In this document: positions 37,403 to 46,332 of the stretch, one piece after another
How the letters are laid out: every line of letters begins with the position of its first letter
Position numbering within the stretch: the first letter of the stretch is position 1
Assembly: GCA_963763325.1 (NCBI GenBank)
Contig: CAVXOL010000011.1
Coordinates: 1-64,000 of the forward strand
Direction of reading: 5' to 3'
Length of the DNA stretch: 64,000 nt
Origin: JBBECJ01 sp963763325
Lineage (GTDB): Bacteria > Chloroflexota > Chloroflexia > Thermomicrobiales > CFX8
Translations under genes and position numbers: made by a program
The notes under the pieces: generated by a model
What the model was told of the DNA's origin: nothing
What the model saw: only the letters and a program-made list of their open reading frames with translations
The model's database searches: none

Positions 37403-37426
37403 CATATATGAGTAACTACTCACGTA
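37403..37426 (-). promoter_or_regulatory. SmtB/CadC-type operator
   Basis: Imperfect inverted repeat ATATATGAGTA-AC-TACTCACGTAT with two mismatches in 11, the sequence class bound by SmtB/CadC repressors, immediately upstream of the repressor gene. Confidence 0.75.
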
Positions 37427-37473
37427 TTTGAAGTATAGCCGTGCCTCGACGATCGTGCAACACCGGTATTCGC

Positions 37474-37501
37474 AGGACAGCAGCGTGAGTCCGCGTATAA
37501 T
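37474..37501 (+). promoter_or_regulatory. Predicted promoter for the persulfide dioxygenase gene
   Basis: AGGACA (37474-37479), 16-base spacer, TATAAT (37496-37501), 100 bases before the start codon. It diverges from the metal operon. Confidence 0.6.
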
Positions 37502-37601
37502 GGCCGCACCGATCGTGCTGGGCAAACTGCGTGTGAGAGACGGCATTCCGAGACCCTCAGCCGGGTCAGCCGGTCGATGCAGGGCAGGTGAGGAGCAGAC
37601 G

Positions 37602-38981
37602 ATGTTCATGCAACGTGTCTTTACCGAGGGACTGGCTCAGGCGTCATTCGTGCTCGCCTCCGATGAGACACGGCAGGCCGTCGTCATCGACCCGCGCCGC
37701 GACGTCGAGGTCTATCTCGATATCGCCGCCGCCCACGATCTCACGATTGCCCACATCTATGAGACGCACATCCACGCAGACTACGCCTCTGGCGCACGCG
37801 AACTTGCCAAGCGGACCGGCGCGACGATGCACCTGAGCTCAATCGGCGAAAGCGAGTTCGTGCACGAGGCGGTCAACGATGGCGATCTGCTGGAGGTTGG
37901 CGAACTGCGGTTCAAGGTGCTGCTGACACCCGGCCACACGCCGGAACACATCTGCATCCTCGTCACCGATACCGCCAGGCCGAGCGACCCCCCAACCCTC
38001 TTTTCGGGTGACATGCTCTTCGTTGGCAGCGTCGGTCGGCCCGATCTGCTGGGCGAGGCGCAGACACGGACGCTGGCAACGGCGCTCTACCACACGATCC
38101 ACGAAAAGCTGATGGCGCTCGATGACGAGATCATCGTTTACCCCGGCCACGGCGCAGGCTCGGCCTGCGGTAAGGCGATCGGCAACGACCCCAGCACGAC
38201 GATGGGTCAGGAGAAGCGCTTCAACTTCGCCTTCCAACCGGCCAGCGAGGAGCAGTTCGTCGCGATGATCCTCGACGGCCTCCCCGATCCGCCGCCCTAC
38301 TTCCCGGTCATGAAGCGGCTCAACAAGCGTGGCCCCGCCATCCTTGGTGGCATCCCGTCTCCAGACGCTGTCGGAGCCGATGATCTGCGCGCAATTCAGC
38401 AGGACGGCGCGACAACGCTGCTCGATGTCCGTGCTGCCGAGCGCTTCGGGGAAGCGTTCCTGGCTGGCTCTCTCAACATCGGCCTCGGTCCGAGCCTGCC
38501 GAACTGGGCCGGCTGGGCAGTCTCATACGAGCAGCCGATCGTGCTGGTCGTTGACGCGGCCGCCGACCTGGAAGAAGCCGTCACCTGGCTGATCCGGATT
38601 GGCCTCGACAACGTCACCGGCTACACCGTCGCCGATCCCAACGCCTGGCGCGATGCCGGGCTGACGGTTGAGACGATCGACCAGCTCGGCCCGCGAACGG
38701 CCAATGCGCGGTTGGCGGCCGGTGATCTCCAGGTCCTCGATGTCCGCAACGTCGACGAGTGGGGCGGCGGCCATGTCCCCGGTGCCCACAATATCCCGGT
38801 CGGCCCGCTCGTCCGTGGCTCCGATGGCCTCGACCCGGACCGCCCGGTCGCCGTCATGTGCGCCGCCGGCTACCGCAGCAGCCTCGGCGCCAGCGTCCTC
38901 AAGCAGCGCGGCTACGACAACGTCGCCAACGTCGTCGGCGGGATGGACGCCTGGCGGGCTGCTGGTCTACCGGTTGAATAA
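37602..38981 (+). CDS. Persulfide dioxygenase-like MBL protein fused to two rhodanese domains
   Basis: 459 residues. N-terminal metallo-beta-lactamase domain (1-250) of the ETHE1/Blh class with THIHADYASG (His56, His58, Asp60), TPGHTPEHI, FSGDMLFVG and YPGHGAGSACG; these enzymes oxidise glutathione persulfide to sulfite. Two rhodanese modules follow (about 262-355 and 365-459). The second has the active cysteine loop MCAAGYRSS; the first has no Cys at the equivalent place (LVVDAAADLE) and is probably structural. ATG at 37602 follows GAGGAG. The enzyme would detoxify sulfide-derived persulfides; the TSUP permease at 1161 could export the sulfite, but it lies 36 kb away. Confidence 0.88.
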   Translation: MFMQRVFTEGLAQASFVLASDETRQAVVIDPRRDVEVYLDIAAAHDLTIAHIYETHIHADYASGARELAKRTGATMHLSSIGESEFVHEAVNDGDLLEVGELRFKVLLTPGHTPEHICILVTDTARPSDPPTLFSGDMLFVGSVGRPDLLGEAQTRTLATALYHTIHEKLMALDDEIIVYPGHGAGSACGKAIGNDPSTTMGQEKRFNFAFQPASEEQFVAMILDGLPDPPPYFPVMKRLNKRGPAILGGIPSPDAVGADDLRAIQQDGATTLLDVRAAERFGEAFLAGSLNIGLGPSLPNWAGWAVSYEQPIVLVVDAAADLEEAVTWLIRIGLDNVTGYTVADPNAWRDAGLTVETIDQLGPRTANARLAAGDLQVLDVRNVDEWGGGHVPGAHNIPVGPLVRGSDGLDPDRPVAVMCAAGYRSSLGASVLKQRGYDNVANVVGGMDAWRAAGLPVE

Positions 38982-38990
38982 CGAACGCCG

Positions 38991-39028
38991 AACCCTCGCG
39001 TAGGGGTGATCGCCCCTGCACGAGGGTT
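38991..39028. repeat. Short foldback, family B relative / possible terminator
   Basis: AACCCTCGCGTAGGGG-TGATC-GCCCCTGCACGAGGGTT forms a 38-base hairpin with two mismatches, 9 bases after the persulfide dioxygenase stop. Sequence resembles the centre of the family B repeat at 9033. Confidence 0.6.
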
Positions 39029-39049
39029 CTCGACAGAGAGGATGTCCAA

Positions 39050-40688
39050 ATGTCCGCCACCCAATACCCGAACCACCGCCCACCGATCATGGGCCGCAAC
39101 GGGATGGTTTCGTCGGCGCACTATCTGGCGTCGATGTCCGGTTTGCGAGTGATGATGGAAGGTGGGAACGCCGTCGATGCGATTGTCGCGGTTGCCTCGA
39201 CATTGAACGTCGTCGAGCCGTATATGTCGGGCCTGGGTGGCGATGGGTTGATGTCGATCACGCTGCCGGGTGCGACGGAGCCGAGTCATCCTTGACTACT
39301 CGGGTGGCGCTCCGTACGAGGCGACGCTCGACAACATGACGGCAGACGCGATGGAGGCTGGACCACGGGCGATGCTGGTACCGGGCGCACCGGCCGGTTG
39401 GCTCACGGCGCTGGAACGCTACGGTAACCTGCCGCCTGAGCGCGTATTCGCCGACGCGATCCGGCTGGCTGAAGATGGCGCGCCGATCTCGTTCCGCAAC
39501 GTCGAGTTCTTCGGCATCGGTTCATCGCAGATTCAGAACAACCAGGACGCGCTCGACACGTTCATGCCGGGTGGCGAGATCCCGCGGGCCGGGAGCCTGC
39601 TGCGCCAGCCGAAGCTCGCGCGGACGCTGCGGCGGCTGGCCGAAGGCGGCATTGGCGAGTTCTACGGTGGTTCGCTTGGTCGCGAGCTGGTCGCGTCGGT
39701 CCGTGCAGCCGGGGGCTACCTGAGCGAGGACGATCTGGCGCGCTTTCAGGTTCAGTGGCAGCAGCCGTTGTCGGTTGACTTTCGTGGCTACCAGGTCTTC
39801 GCGCCGCCACCGCCGTGTGCCGGGTTCCAGTACCTCCAGACGCTCAAGATGCTCGAAGATGACGACCTCGTCTCGCTCGGCCATAACTCGGCCGACTACC
39901 TGCACCTGTTCGTCGAGACCGCCAAGCTCGCAATCGCCGACCGGCTGGCCTACACGATGGTTGATTCCCTCGATCAGCGCGAACTGCTCGATCCCGCTTA
40001 CGTGGCAGAGCGTCGCCGGTTGGTCGATCCGGCGCAGGCTGCCTACGGCCCCGGCGAGCGGTTCGACTCGCCAGAGACAAAGGACGAGCGAGCAATCCGG
40101 GCCGGAAAGCTGCTGTCGCGCCGCAACGGCGAGCACACGACCCACTTCGCGGCAGCTGACGCCAGCGGGATGGCTGTCAATGTCACCCAGTCGCTCGGCA
40201 ACCCGTTCGGCTCCGGCTTCATGGCCGGCGAGACGGGGTTGATGCTCAACAACTTCATGAACTGGGTCGATCTCGATCCGGAAAGCCCGAACGTCCTCGA
40301 AGGCGGCAAGCAGATGGAGAACTGCATGTCGCCGCCGCAGGTCTACCGCGACGGTCGCTTCCTGATGACGATGGGCACGCCCGGATCATGGGGCATCGTC
40401 CAGACCCAGCCGCAGGCGATCCTCAACGTGCTGGCCTTCGGCATGAACGTCCAGCAGGCGATCGAGGCTCCCCGCGTCCGTCACATGGGCGGCGACAAGC
40501 TCTCAATCGAGGGCCGTATCCCTGGCTCTGTCACGGATGAGCTTTCCCGACGCGGCCACGCCGTCACCCGCCTGCCCGACTACACCTGGGCCGTCGGCGG
40601 CATGCACGGCATCATGCGCGACCCGGAGAGTGGCGTCCTGATCGGCGGCGCCGACCCGCGTCGCGACGGGTATGCGGTCGGCTGGTAG
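39050..40688 (+). CDS. ggt: Gamma-glutamyltransferase (frameshifted)
   Basis: About 545 residues read through; an Ntn hydrolase that cleaves glutathione and other gamma-glutamyl compounds after self-processing. The N-terminal part has the conserved MMEGGNAVDAIVA and SGLGGDGLM. A break near 39283 (GAGCCGAGTC, one extra C) leads to RVILDYSGGAPYEA. The nucleophile Thr is in GEHTTHFAAADASGMAV, and later blocks GSGFMAGETGLMLNN and TMGTPGSWGIVQ are family-typical. No clear signal peptide is seen, so a cytosolic enzyme is likely. Close to the persulfide dioxygenase, fitting glutathione/sulfur turnover. Confidence 0.88.
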
Positions 40689-40695
40689 GACGATC

Positions 40696-40760
40696 GGGAA
40701 TCGGGATTCGGGGGTGTTGGACGAATCCTGTCCCTTCGACACCCCCGAATCCCGATTCCC
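40696..40760. repeat. Foldback repeat, family E (copy 1)
   Basis: Perfect 22-base arms 40696-40717 and 40739-40760 (GGGAATCGGGATTCGGGGG... inverted) with a 21-base loop, between convergent ggt and the DmpA-type gene. Confidence 0.85.
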
Positions 40761-40790
40761 GCCTAAAGTCGTCGATACTTCCTCATCACC

Positions 40791-41918
40791 TCAACCAGCC
40801 GGTCGTGTGGGAGCGCATAGCGCCGTGTTGCCGTCGCGGCCGGTCATCGTTTCGGCGGCGACCATCGCATTGATGACGGCTTCCTCGGTCGCTTCGACGG
40901 TTGCCTGGAAGACGGGCGTCATGATCCCGTCGGCGAGGCGTGGTGAGGTGATGATGGTTGGTTCGTCGGGGTAGGGGACGCGGCAGTCGCGGTGGTTGGT
41001 GAAGGCGATCAGCAGGTCGCCGGAGCCGTTGCTGGCGACCGAGCCGACCCTGCTCAGGCCGAGCATCCCTCGTCGGCAGAGGCGGCTGAGTTGCCGGTCT
41101 GAGAGCGGCAGATCGGTCGCGATGACGACGATGATCGATCCGTCGCTGGCCGATGCTGGCCGGCTGCCGCGTTCGAGCTGCAGGTCGGTAATCTCCCGGC
41201 CGACCGGGACACCGTCGATCATCAGTTGCTCGCGCCCGCCGAAGTTGCCCTGGACGAGGACTCCGACCGTGTAGGTCGTGCCATCGATCTCGACAAGCCG
41301 TGACGACGTGCCGGTGCCGCCCTTGAAGCCGAACAGGAGCATCCCGGTCCCGCCGCCGGTGTTGCCCTCGGCGACCGGTCCGCTGGTCGCGTTGTCCAGC
41401 GCGTCCCAGACATGGTCGCGAGTGACATGCTGACCAGCCGTGTCGTTAAGGAAGCCGTCGTAGGTCTCGGTGACGACCGGTGCTGACCACTCCTCGGGGC
41501 CGATCTCCGGGTGCATTCGCACTTGCCATTCGACCGTTGCCTTGTGTACCGCGCCGACCGAGAGTGTGTTGGTGATCAGGACCGGCGATGCCAGCATTCC
41601 GAACTCGTTGATGTTGGCGTGCCCAGTGATCTCACCGGCACCGTTCAAGACCTCGATTGCGACCGGAACCTGCTGCGCCCAGCACGATGCTGAATGGGGA
41701 TGGACGGCCGTCACGCCAGTACGGGCTGGACCGCCACCCACAACCAGCGGCCCGTCGCCGTCGATGATGGTCGCCTGCCCGACCCGTACTTCCGACACGT
41801 CGGTAATCGCGTTCAATGGCCCAGGGTTCATCGTCCCAATCGTGATCCCCAGATCACGCAGACGGGGCTTACCAGCGCTCACGGCATCCTCCACTCGTCG
41901 ATTCGTTGCGAGTGGCAA
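40791..41918 (-). CDS. P1 family peptidase (L-aminopeptidase/D-esterase, DmpA-like)
   Basis: 375-residue Ntn-type hydrolase of peptidase family S58/P1. The proenzyme self-cleaves before a Ser; the matching site is SDGSIIVVIATDLPL, with upstream GNTGGGTGMLLFGFKGGTGTSSR and AGEITGHANINEFG also characteristic. It would remove N-terminal residues from small peptides or amides. Start ATG at 41918 assumed; LGITIGTMNPGPLNAITDVSEVRVG begins the conserved part. Bordered by family E repeats on both sides. Confidence 0.88.
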   Translation of the reverse strand: MPLATNRRVEDAVSAGKPRLRDLGITIGTMNPGPLNAITDVSEVRVGQATIIDGDGPLVVGGGPARTGVTAVHPHSASCWAQQVPVAIEVLNGAGEITGHANINEFGMLASPVLITNTLSVGAVHKATVEWQVRMHPEIGPEEWSAPVVTETYDGFLNDTAGQHVTRDHVWDALDNATSGPVAEGNTGGGTGMLLFGFKGGTGTSSRLVEIDGTTYTVGVLVQGNFGGREQLMIDGVPVGREITDLQLERGSRPASASDGSIIVVIATDLPLSDRQLSRLCRRGMLGLSRVGSVASNGSGDLLIAFTNHRDCRVPYPDEPTIITSPRLADGIMTPVFQATVEATEEAVINAMVAAETMTGRDGNTALCAPTRPAG

Positions 41919-41934
41919 TCTACCACGTGAACGC

Positions 41935-42017
41935 GGGAATCGGGATTTGGGAATTGGAGCTGGAAATCAGGATTCGAACACCGTGATCCTGCACCGATTC
42001 CCAAATCCCGATTCCCG
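41935..42017. repeat. Foldback repeat, family E (copy 2)
   Basis: Arms 41935-41957 and 41994-42017 (GGGAATCGGGATTTGGG... inverted) around a 36-base loop. A tRNA-like GGATTCGAACACC in the loop has no supporting cloverleaf. Confidence 0.8.
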
Positions 42018-42022
42018 AAGTC

Positions 42023-42265
42023 TCAGGCTGCAGCCAGTTCGGCCGCCTCTGGCTCGTCGTCGCCGACGAAGAAGGTGTTGGGCGCAACATGCGGCGCGAC
42101 CCGTACCTCAATGCCGGTATCATCGGTCAACTGGGAGACATCGGTAGCGTTCATCAGGGCAACTGAGGGCTTTCTGCCCCACTTCCGTTCGTACCGGTAA
42201 ATGGCGTCCGCCAGCTTGCGTCCTGTGTCCTTCTTCTTGTCCGGATCGTACCAGCCGAGATACAT
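42023..42265 (-). CDS. Small conserved protein behind a LexA-type box
   Basis: 80 residues, basic in its first half (WYDPDKKKDTGRKLADAIYRYERKWGRKP) and acidic/Ala-rich at the end (GDDEPEAAELAAA). The pattern of a short helix then strands SVALMNATDVSQL and GIEVRVAPHV is not one I can assign. ATG at 42265 has GGGAGG 8 bases upstream. A GAACATACGTTC palindrome overlaps its predicted -10, so damage-inducible expression is likely. Confidence 0.65.
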   Translation of the reverse strand: MYLGWYDPDKKKDTGRKLADAIYRYERKWGRKPSVALMNATDVSQLTDDTGIEVRVAPHVAPNTFFVGDDEPEAAELAAA

Positions 42266-42299
42266 GCGTCGGCCTCCCTTCGTCAGGCACATTGTATCA

Positions 42300-42328
42300 G
42301 AACATACGTTCTATTTCCACTAAGTCAA
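42300..42328 (-). promoter_or_regulatory. LexA-type operator over a predicted promoter
   Basis: GAACATACGTTC (42300-42311) is a perfect match to the GAAC-N4-GTTC SOS box of Gram-positive-type LexA. On the minus strand TTGACT (42323-42328), 16 bases, TATGTT (42301-42306), so the operator covers the -10. Confidence 0.7.
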
Positions 42329-42346
42329 GTGCGTACGTACGCAACG

Positions 42347-42459
42347 AGGGAACGGGGATAGGGAACAGGGAACAGGGGAACGGGATGTCGATGACAGTGC
42401 GATGTCGCTCGAAGAAAACTCGCGTCCTGTTCCCTGTTCCCTGTGCCCTATTCCCTGGC
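42347..42459. repeat. Foldback repeat, family D (copy 5)
   Basis: Left arm about 42347-42389, right arm about 42421-42459, tandem GGGAACAGG units inverted with mismatches. It insulates the small minus-strand gene from the mraZ promoter. With the operator, promoter and MraZ boxes it accounts for most of the 360-base gap 42266-42625. Confidence 0.75.
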
Positions 42460-42466
42460 GAAGCCC

Positions 42467-42495
42467 TTGTACGTACACCCCCAACGTGTCATACT
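42467..42495 (+). promoter_or_regulatory. Predicted mraZ/dcw promoter with TGTACGTACA operator
   Basis: TTGTAC (42467-42472), 17-base spacer, CATACT (42490-42495). The palindrome TGTACGTACA (42468-42477) overlaps the -35. A longer variant TGCGTACGTACGCA lies at 42330-42343. The -35/-10 match is modest; the operator is exact. Confidence 0.5.
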
Positions 42496-42506
42496 GTGGA
42501 CAAGTG

Positions 42507-42531
42507 TGGGGGAAAGTGGGGATAAGTGGGG
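42507..42531 (+). promoter_or_regulatory. MraZ box: three TGGGG repeats at 10-base steps
   Basis: TGGGG at 42507, 42517 and 42527, each separated by five bases, with a further copy at 42558. This is the published arrangement of MraZ-binding repeats, placed just upstream of mraZ, so autoregulation of the division cluster is expected. Confidence 0.85.
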
Positions 42532-42625
42532 CCGAATGTGGATAACATGGTCCCAAGTGGGGCAAATGAGGCTCGTAGCGACGATTCGGTGACGCGGGCA
42601 GGTTCGGCAAGGCAGGGGTTCGCGG

Positions 42626-43054
42626 GTGTTCCTCGGACGACACAGCCACAATCTGGATGAGAAGGGACGGCTCGCGCTACCGGCGCGCTACCGCGAAGAG
42701 TTGCGCGACGGCGTCGTGATCACCCGTGGCTTCGACAACTGCCTGCTGGTCTATCCGATGGCTGCCTGGGCGCCGCTGGCCGAACGCGTCTCGGCGCTGT
42801 CGATCGGCGATCCGGATGTCCGCCTCCTGCGGCGGATGCTGTTTGCCAACGCAACCGATCTCCTGCTTGACCGACAGGGGCGTATCCTTGTCCCGACCGA
42901 GTTGCGCGCACACGCCGGGCTGGAGCGTGAAGCCGTCGTTGTCGGTATGCATTCATTCATCGAGATCTGGTCGCCGGAAGGCTGGGCGACACAGGACGAA
43001 CTGGTTGAGCGCGATGGCGCGTCGATTGCCGAGAAACTTGCCGCGTTGGTCTAA
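42626..43054 (+). CDS. mraZ: Transcriptional regulator MraZ
   Basis: 142-residue protein with two AbrB-like SpoVT/MraZ repeats: N-terminal FLGRHSHNLDEKGRLALPARYRE and C-terminal ATDLLLDRQGRILVPTELR. MraZ binds the TGGGN repeats upstream of its own gene and controls the division and cell-wall cluster. GTG at 42626 is the start; the conserved FLGRH follows directly. First gene of the dcw cluster. Confidence 0.93.
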   Translation: MFLGRHSHNLDEKGRLALPARYREELRDGVVITRGFDNCLLVYPMAAWAPLAERVSALSIGDPDVRLLRRMLFANATDLLLDRQGRILVPTELRAHAGLEREAVVVGMHSFIEIWSPEGWATQDELVERDGASIAEKLAALV

Positions 43055-43078
43055 GCCACAAATCTGTCACGCGCGGGG

Positions 43079-44107
43079 ATGGTTCGTCGGCGTCTGGTGG
43101 GGTACGTCATGAATGAGCAACAAACGGGTGATGCGGGCCTCGAGTCGATCGTCGGGAACGTCCCCAATCGGCTCGAGCATATCAGCGTCATGGCCAACGA
43201 AGTCGTCGACGCGCTTGCGCCGAAGCCCGGCGGCGTCTACATCGACGGCACGTTTGGCGGTGGTGGCCACTCACGGCTGATCGCCGAGCGGATTCAGCCG
43301 GGTGGCACGCTGCTCTGTATCGATCGTGACGCGGAGACGCGCGCCAACTTCGAGCCGCTGGCGGCTCGCTATCCCGGTTCGCTGCACTTCGTGCACGGCA
43401 GTTACGCCGACATGCGCCGCGATGCGGCACGGTTCGGGTTCGAGTACGTCGATGGCATCCTGCTCGACCTCGGCTTCTCATCGTTCCAGATCGACGACCC
43501 GCAGCGGGGCTTCTCGTTCAGGCAGGAAGGCCCGCTCGACATGCGCTACGATCGGACGAAGGGCATCACGGCCCGCGAACTGATCGCGACGGTCGATGAG
43601 GACGAGCTGACGCGGATCCTCTATCAGTACGGCGAGGAGACTCGCGCCCGGAAGATCGCGCGCGTCATCGTCCGCGAACGTGCCCGGCGTAAGATCGAGT
43701 ACACACACCAGCTCGCCAACATGATCGAGTGGACGGTCGGCCCGAAGCATGGCTCGAAACGCCTGCACCCGGCGACAAAGACCTTCCAGGCGTTGCGAAT
43801 CGCTGTCAATGACGAGTTGGGCGAAGTGGAGCGCGGGATCCAGGCCGCGCTCGGGATGCTGGCTCCCGGTGGCCGGCTTGCGGTGATCTCGTTCCACTCG
43901 CTCGAAGACCGGATTGTCAAGCGTGCCTTCGCGGATGCCGCCCGTGGCTGCATCTGTCCGCGCGACGTGCCAGTCTGTGTCTGCGGCCATGTCGCAACCG
44001 TCGCCCACGTTGGGAAGGACGCGCGCGCCTCTGCCGAAGAAGTTGCCGCCAACCCGCGCGCTCGCAGCGCGCGGCTCCGAGTCGTGGAGCGGCTGAGCGA
44101 CGCATGA
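43079..44107 (+). CDS. rsmH: 16S rRNA (cytosine-1402-N4)-methyltransferase
   Basis: 342 residues; methylates N4 of C1402 in the 16S rRNA decoding centre. SAM-binding motif DGTFGGGGHS, then GILLDLGFSSFQIDDPQRGFSF, KTFQALRIAVNDELG and ISFHSLEDRIVKRAF, all hallmarks of the RsmH family, and the Cys-rich CICPRDVPVCVCG insert. ATG at 43079 is used; the ATG at 43109 has the better-spaced GGTGGGG and is a real alternative. Stop overlaps ftsL (ATGA). Confidence 0.93.
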   Translation: MVRRRLVGYVMNEQQTGDAGLESIVGNVPNRLEHISVMANEVVDALAPKPGGVYIDGTFGGGGHSRLIAERIQPGGTLLCIDRDAETRANFEPLAARYPGSLHFVHGSYADMRRDAARFGFEYVDGILLDLGFSSFQIDDPQRGFSFRQEGPLDMRYDRTKGITARELIATVDEDELTRILYQYGEETRARKIARVIVRERARRKIEYTHQLANMIEWTVGPKHGSKRLHPATKTFQALRIAVNDELGEVERGIQAALGMLAPGGRLAVISFHSLEDRIVKRAFADAARGCICPRDVPVCVCGHVATVAHVGKDARASAEEVAANPRARSARLRVVERLSDA

Positions 44108-44598
44108 GGACCGGAACCCAGCAGATCCCATCGCTCGATCGCGAGGTCGTGCGGGATGACCGACGGACGATTGTCCGGCCCGAAAGCGCGCCCGCTGTCC
44201 AGCGGCGACTCGGTAACCCGGCTGTCTTCCTGATCGTTGCGACGACGATCGCTGTCGTTGGGCTGCTGTACGTGATCCAGACCAGCCAGGTGGCCGGACT
44301 CGGCTACACGGTCAGCAACCTCGAAGCTGAGCGCCTGGAAAAGTCGCTCGAAAACCAGCAATTGACTTACGAAGTGGCCGGATATGAGGCGCTGCCGAAG
44401 ATCGAGCTGGCGGCACGCGGCCAGCTTGGAATGCTGCCGATCGACGCCCACATCTTTCTCTCGGTCCCGCGCCCTGCCAGCGATGAACTGGCGGTGCCTG
44501 CGGCGGAAACGCCGGACCAGAGGTCGCTTGGAGAGCGCATCTGGGATCGACTGACCGGAGAAGCGGAGGCGAGCCATCCGGTTGAGAGCGCGCCATGA
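44104..44598 (+). CDS. ftsL: Cell division protein FtsL-like
   Basis: 164 residues: basic cytoplasmic N-terminus, one membrane helix at about 39-59 and an extracytoplasmic segment with a coiled-coil-like LEAERLEKSLENQQLTYEVA. Sequence identity in this family is always low; position between rsmH and the transpeptidase, size and topology support FtsL, a bridge between FtsQ/FtsB-like partners and the septal synthase. The C-terminal 50 residues are Pro/Ala/Glu-rich and unusual in length. Overlaps neighbours by four bases at both ends. Confidence 0.75.
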   Translation: MRTGTQQIPSLDREVVRDDRRTIVRPESAPAVQRRLGNPAVFLIVATTIAVVGLLYVIQTSQVAGLGYTVSNLEAERLEKSLENQQLTYEVAGYEALPKIELAARGQLGMLPIDAHIFLSVPRPASDELAVPAAETPDQRSLGERIWDRLTGEAEASHPVESAP

Positions 44599-46332
44599 GT
44601 CAACGGCATCCTACGCTGGAATCACGCAAGCGCGTGATGCCACTCTTCATCATCTTCGTCTTCTTCGTCGCCTTGATCGGCTACCGCGTCGTTTCGGTCC
44701 AGGTCGTCCGCTCGAATGAGTTCAGTACCTGGGCGGTCGCGGAGCGGATGCAGGAGAATGTCGTCCCTGCCCGGCGCGGTGAGATCTTCGACGCGCGCGG
44801 CGTGCGGCTGGCGACCAATGTCCCGGCCAACCGCGTCTCAGCGATCATCGACCAGGTCGTGGATACGCACGCCGCTGCAGAGCAGCTCGGGCCGCTGATT
44901 GGCCGGCCTCCCGCAGAAATCGAAGACGCCCTCAACCAGCCCGACCTGGAATGGGTTCTGCTGGCGCGCCACCTGTCGCCCGAGGTATCAGAGCAGATCA
45001 CGGCACTCGGACTGGAAGGGATCGTCCTCGATCCGGAGCCGAGCCGCATCTATCCGTTCGGCGCCTTCGCGTCGCACCTGCTCGGCTTCACGAATGACGA
45101 TTTGCAGGGCAACTACGGCATCGAGGGGCAGTACAACGACCTGTTGGACGGCACGCCCGGCAAGCTGGTCGGTGAGCGCGATGCGCTCGGCAACGTGATC
45201 GGTCTGACTCAGTCAACCTGGGATTCGCCGGTCGATGGCGTTGACGTCACGTTGACGCTCGATAGCGCTGTCCAGCGCGCGATTGAGGAAGTGCTCGACG
45301 ATGTCGTCAAGGAGCAGCGCGCCCTCGGCGGGACGATCATCGTCCAGGATACACAGACCGGTGCGATCCTCGGCATCGCCAATCGCTCGACCTTCAACCC
45401 GAATGTCTATGAGAATGTTGCCGACCCGTCGCTCTTCCTGAATCCGGCCATCTCGACTATCTATGAGCCTGGCTCAACCTTCAAGTCGATCGTGATGGCG
45501 ATCGGGATCGACAGCGGCGCTGTTGAGCCGGATACCGTCCACAACGACGAGCCTGGATTCATCGCGCTCGAAGACGGCTCGAAGATCTACAACTTCGAGC
45601 ACGCGATCTACGGCGATCTCACGATGGAACAGGTACTGCAGTATTCGTCTAACCTCGGCGCGATCTTCGTTGCCGACGAGATCGGCCAGCAGCGCTTCTA
45701 CGAGTCGCTGCAGGCGTTTGGCTTTGGCGTGCCGACTGGCGTCGATCTGCAAGGCGAGGAAGGCGGGATACTGACGTTGCCTGGTCAACCCGGTTGGAAT
45801 GATGTCCTGCAATACACCAACGCGTTCGGCCAGGGAATCGCCTGCACGCCGCTCCAGCTCGTCAACGCCGTTCTCGGCGATCGTCAACGGTGGCCGGCTG
45901 ATGGAGCCGTACATCGTCTCGAAGTTCCACGACGGCGACAACGTGACCGTCACCCAGCCGCAGCAGATCCGTCAGGTCATCTCGGCCGAGTCGTCGGCGA
46001 CGATGCGCGAGATGCTGGAGTCGGTCGTCCACCACGAGAACAGCCTCTATTCGAGCGTCGACGGCTATCGGATCGGCGCCAAGACCGGGACGGCCCAGAT
46101 TCCCTCGCCGGACGGTGGCTACATCGAGGACGCGGCCATCGCGTCGATCGTCGGCTTCGGCCCGGTTGCTGACCCGCGCTTTACCGTCCTCGTCAAGATC
46201 GACTGGCCCAAAAAGGGCGAGACCGGCCTTTCAGTCAGCGGTCCGGCGTTGACACGGGTGTTTGAGCAACTCTTCATGCTGTACGGTATTCCTCCAACTG
46301 AACCAGCAACTGAACCGGAGGAGGTGCCATGA
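44595..46332 (+). CDS. ftsI: Septal peptidoglycan transpeptidase (PBP2/3 type, frameshifted)
   Basis: About 578 residues read through. Single N-terminal membrane helix (about 15-32), dimerisation domain with VPARRGEIFDARG, then the penicillin-binding domain with SxxK in EPGSTFKSI, SxN in YSSNLG and KTG in GAKTGTAQ. It cross-links septal peptidoglycan together with FtsW. The frame breaks near 45873, where one extra G in GCCGTTCTC explains the change to AIVNGGRLMEPYIV. C-terminal PASTA repeats are absent. The murE gene expected next is missing. Confidence 0.9.

Noticed and set aside
38530..38600. A second active rhodanese site in the first rhodanese domain of the persulfide dioxygenase.
   Set aside because: The loop reads LVVDAAADLE with no cysteine, so it is treated as inactive.
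41969..41981. GGATTCGAACACC resembles the reverse complement of a tRNA T-loop.
   Set aside because: No acceptor, D or anticodon stems can be drawn around it and its T-stem does not pair; it is the loop of a family E repeat.
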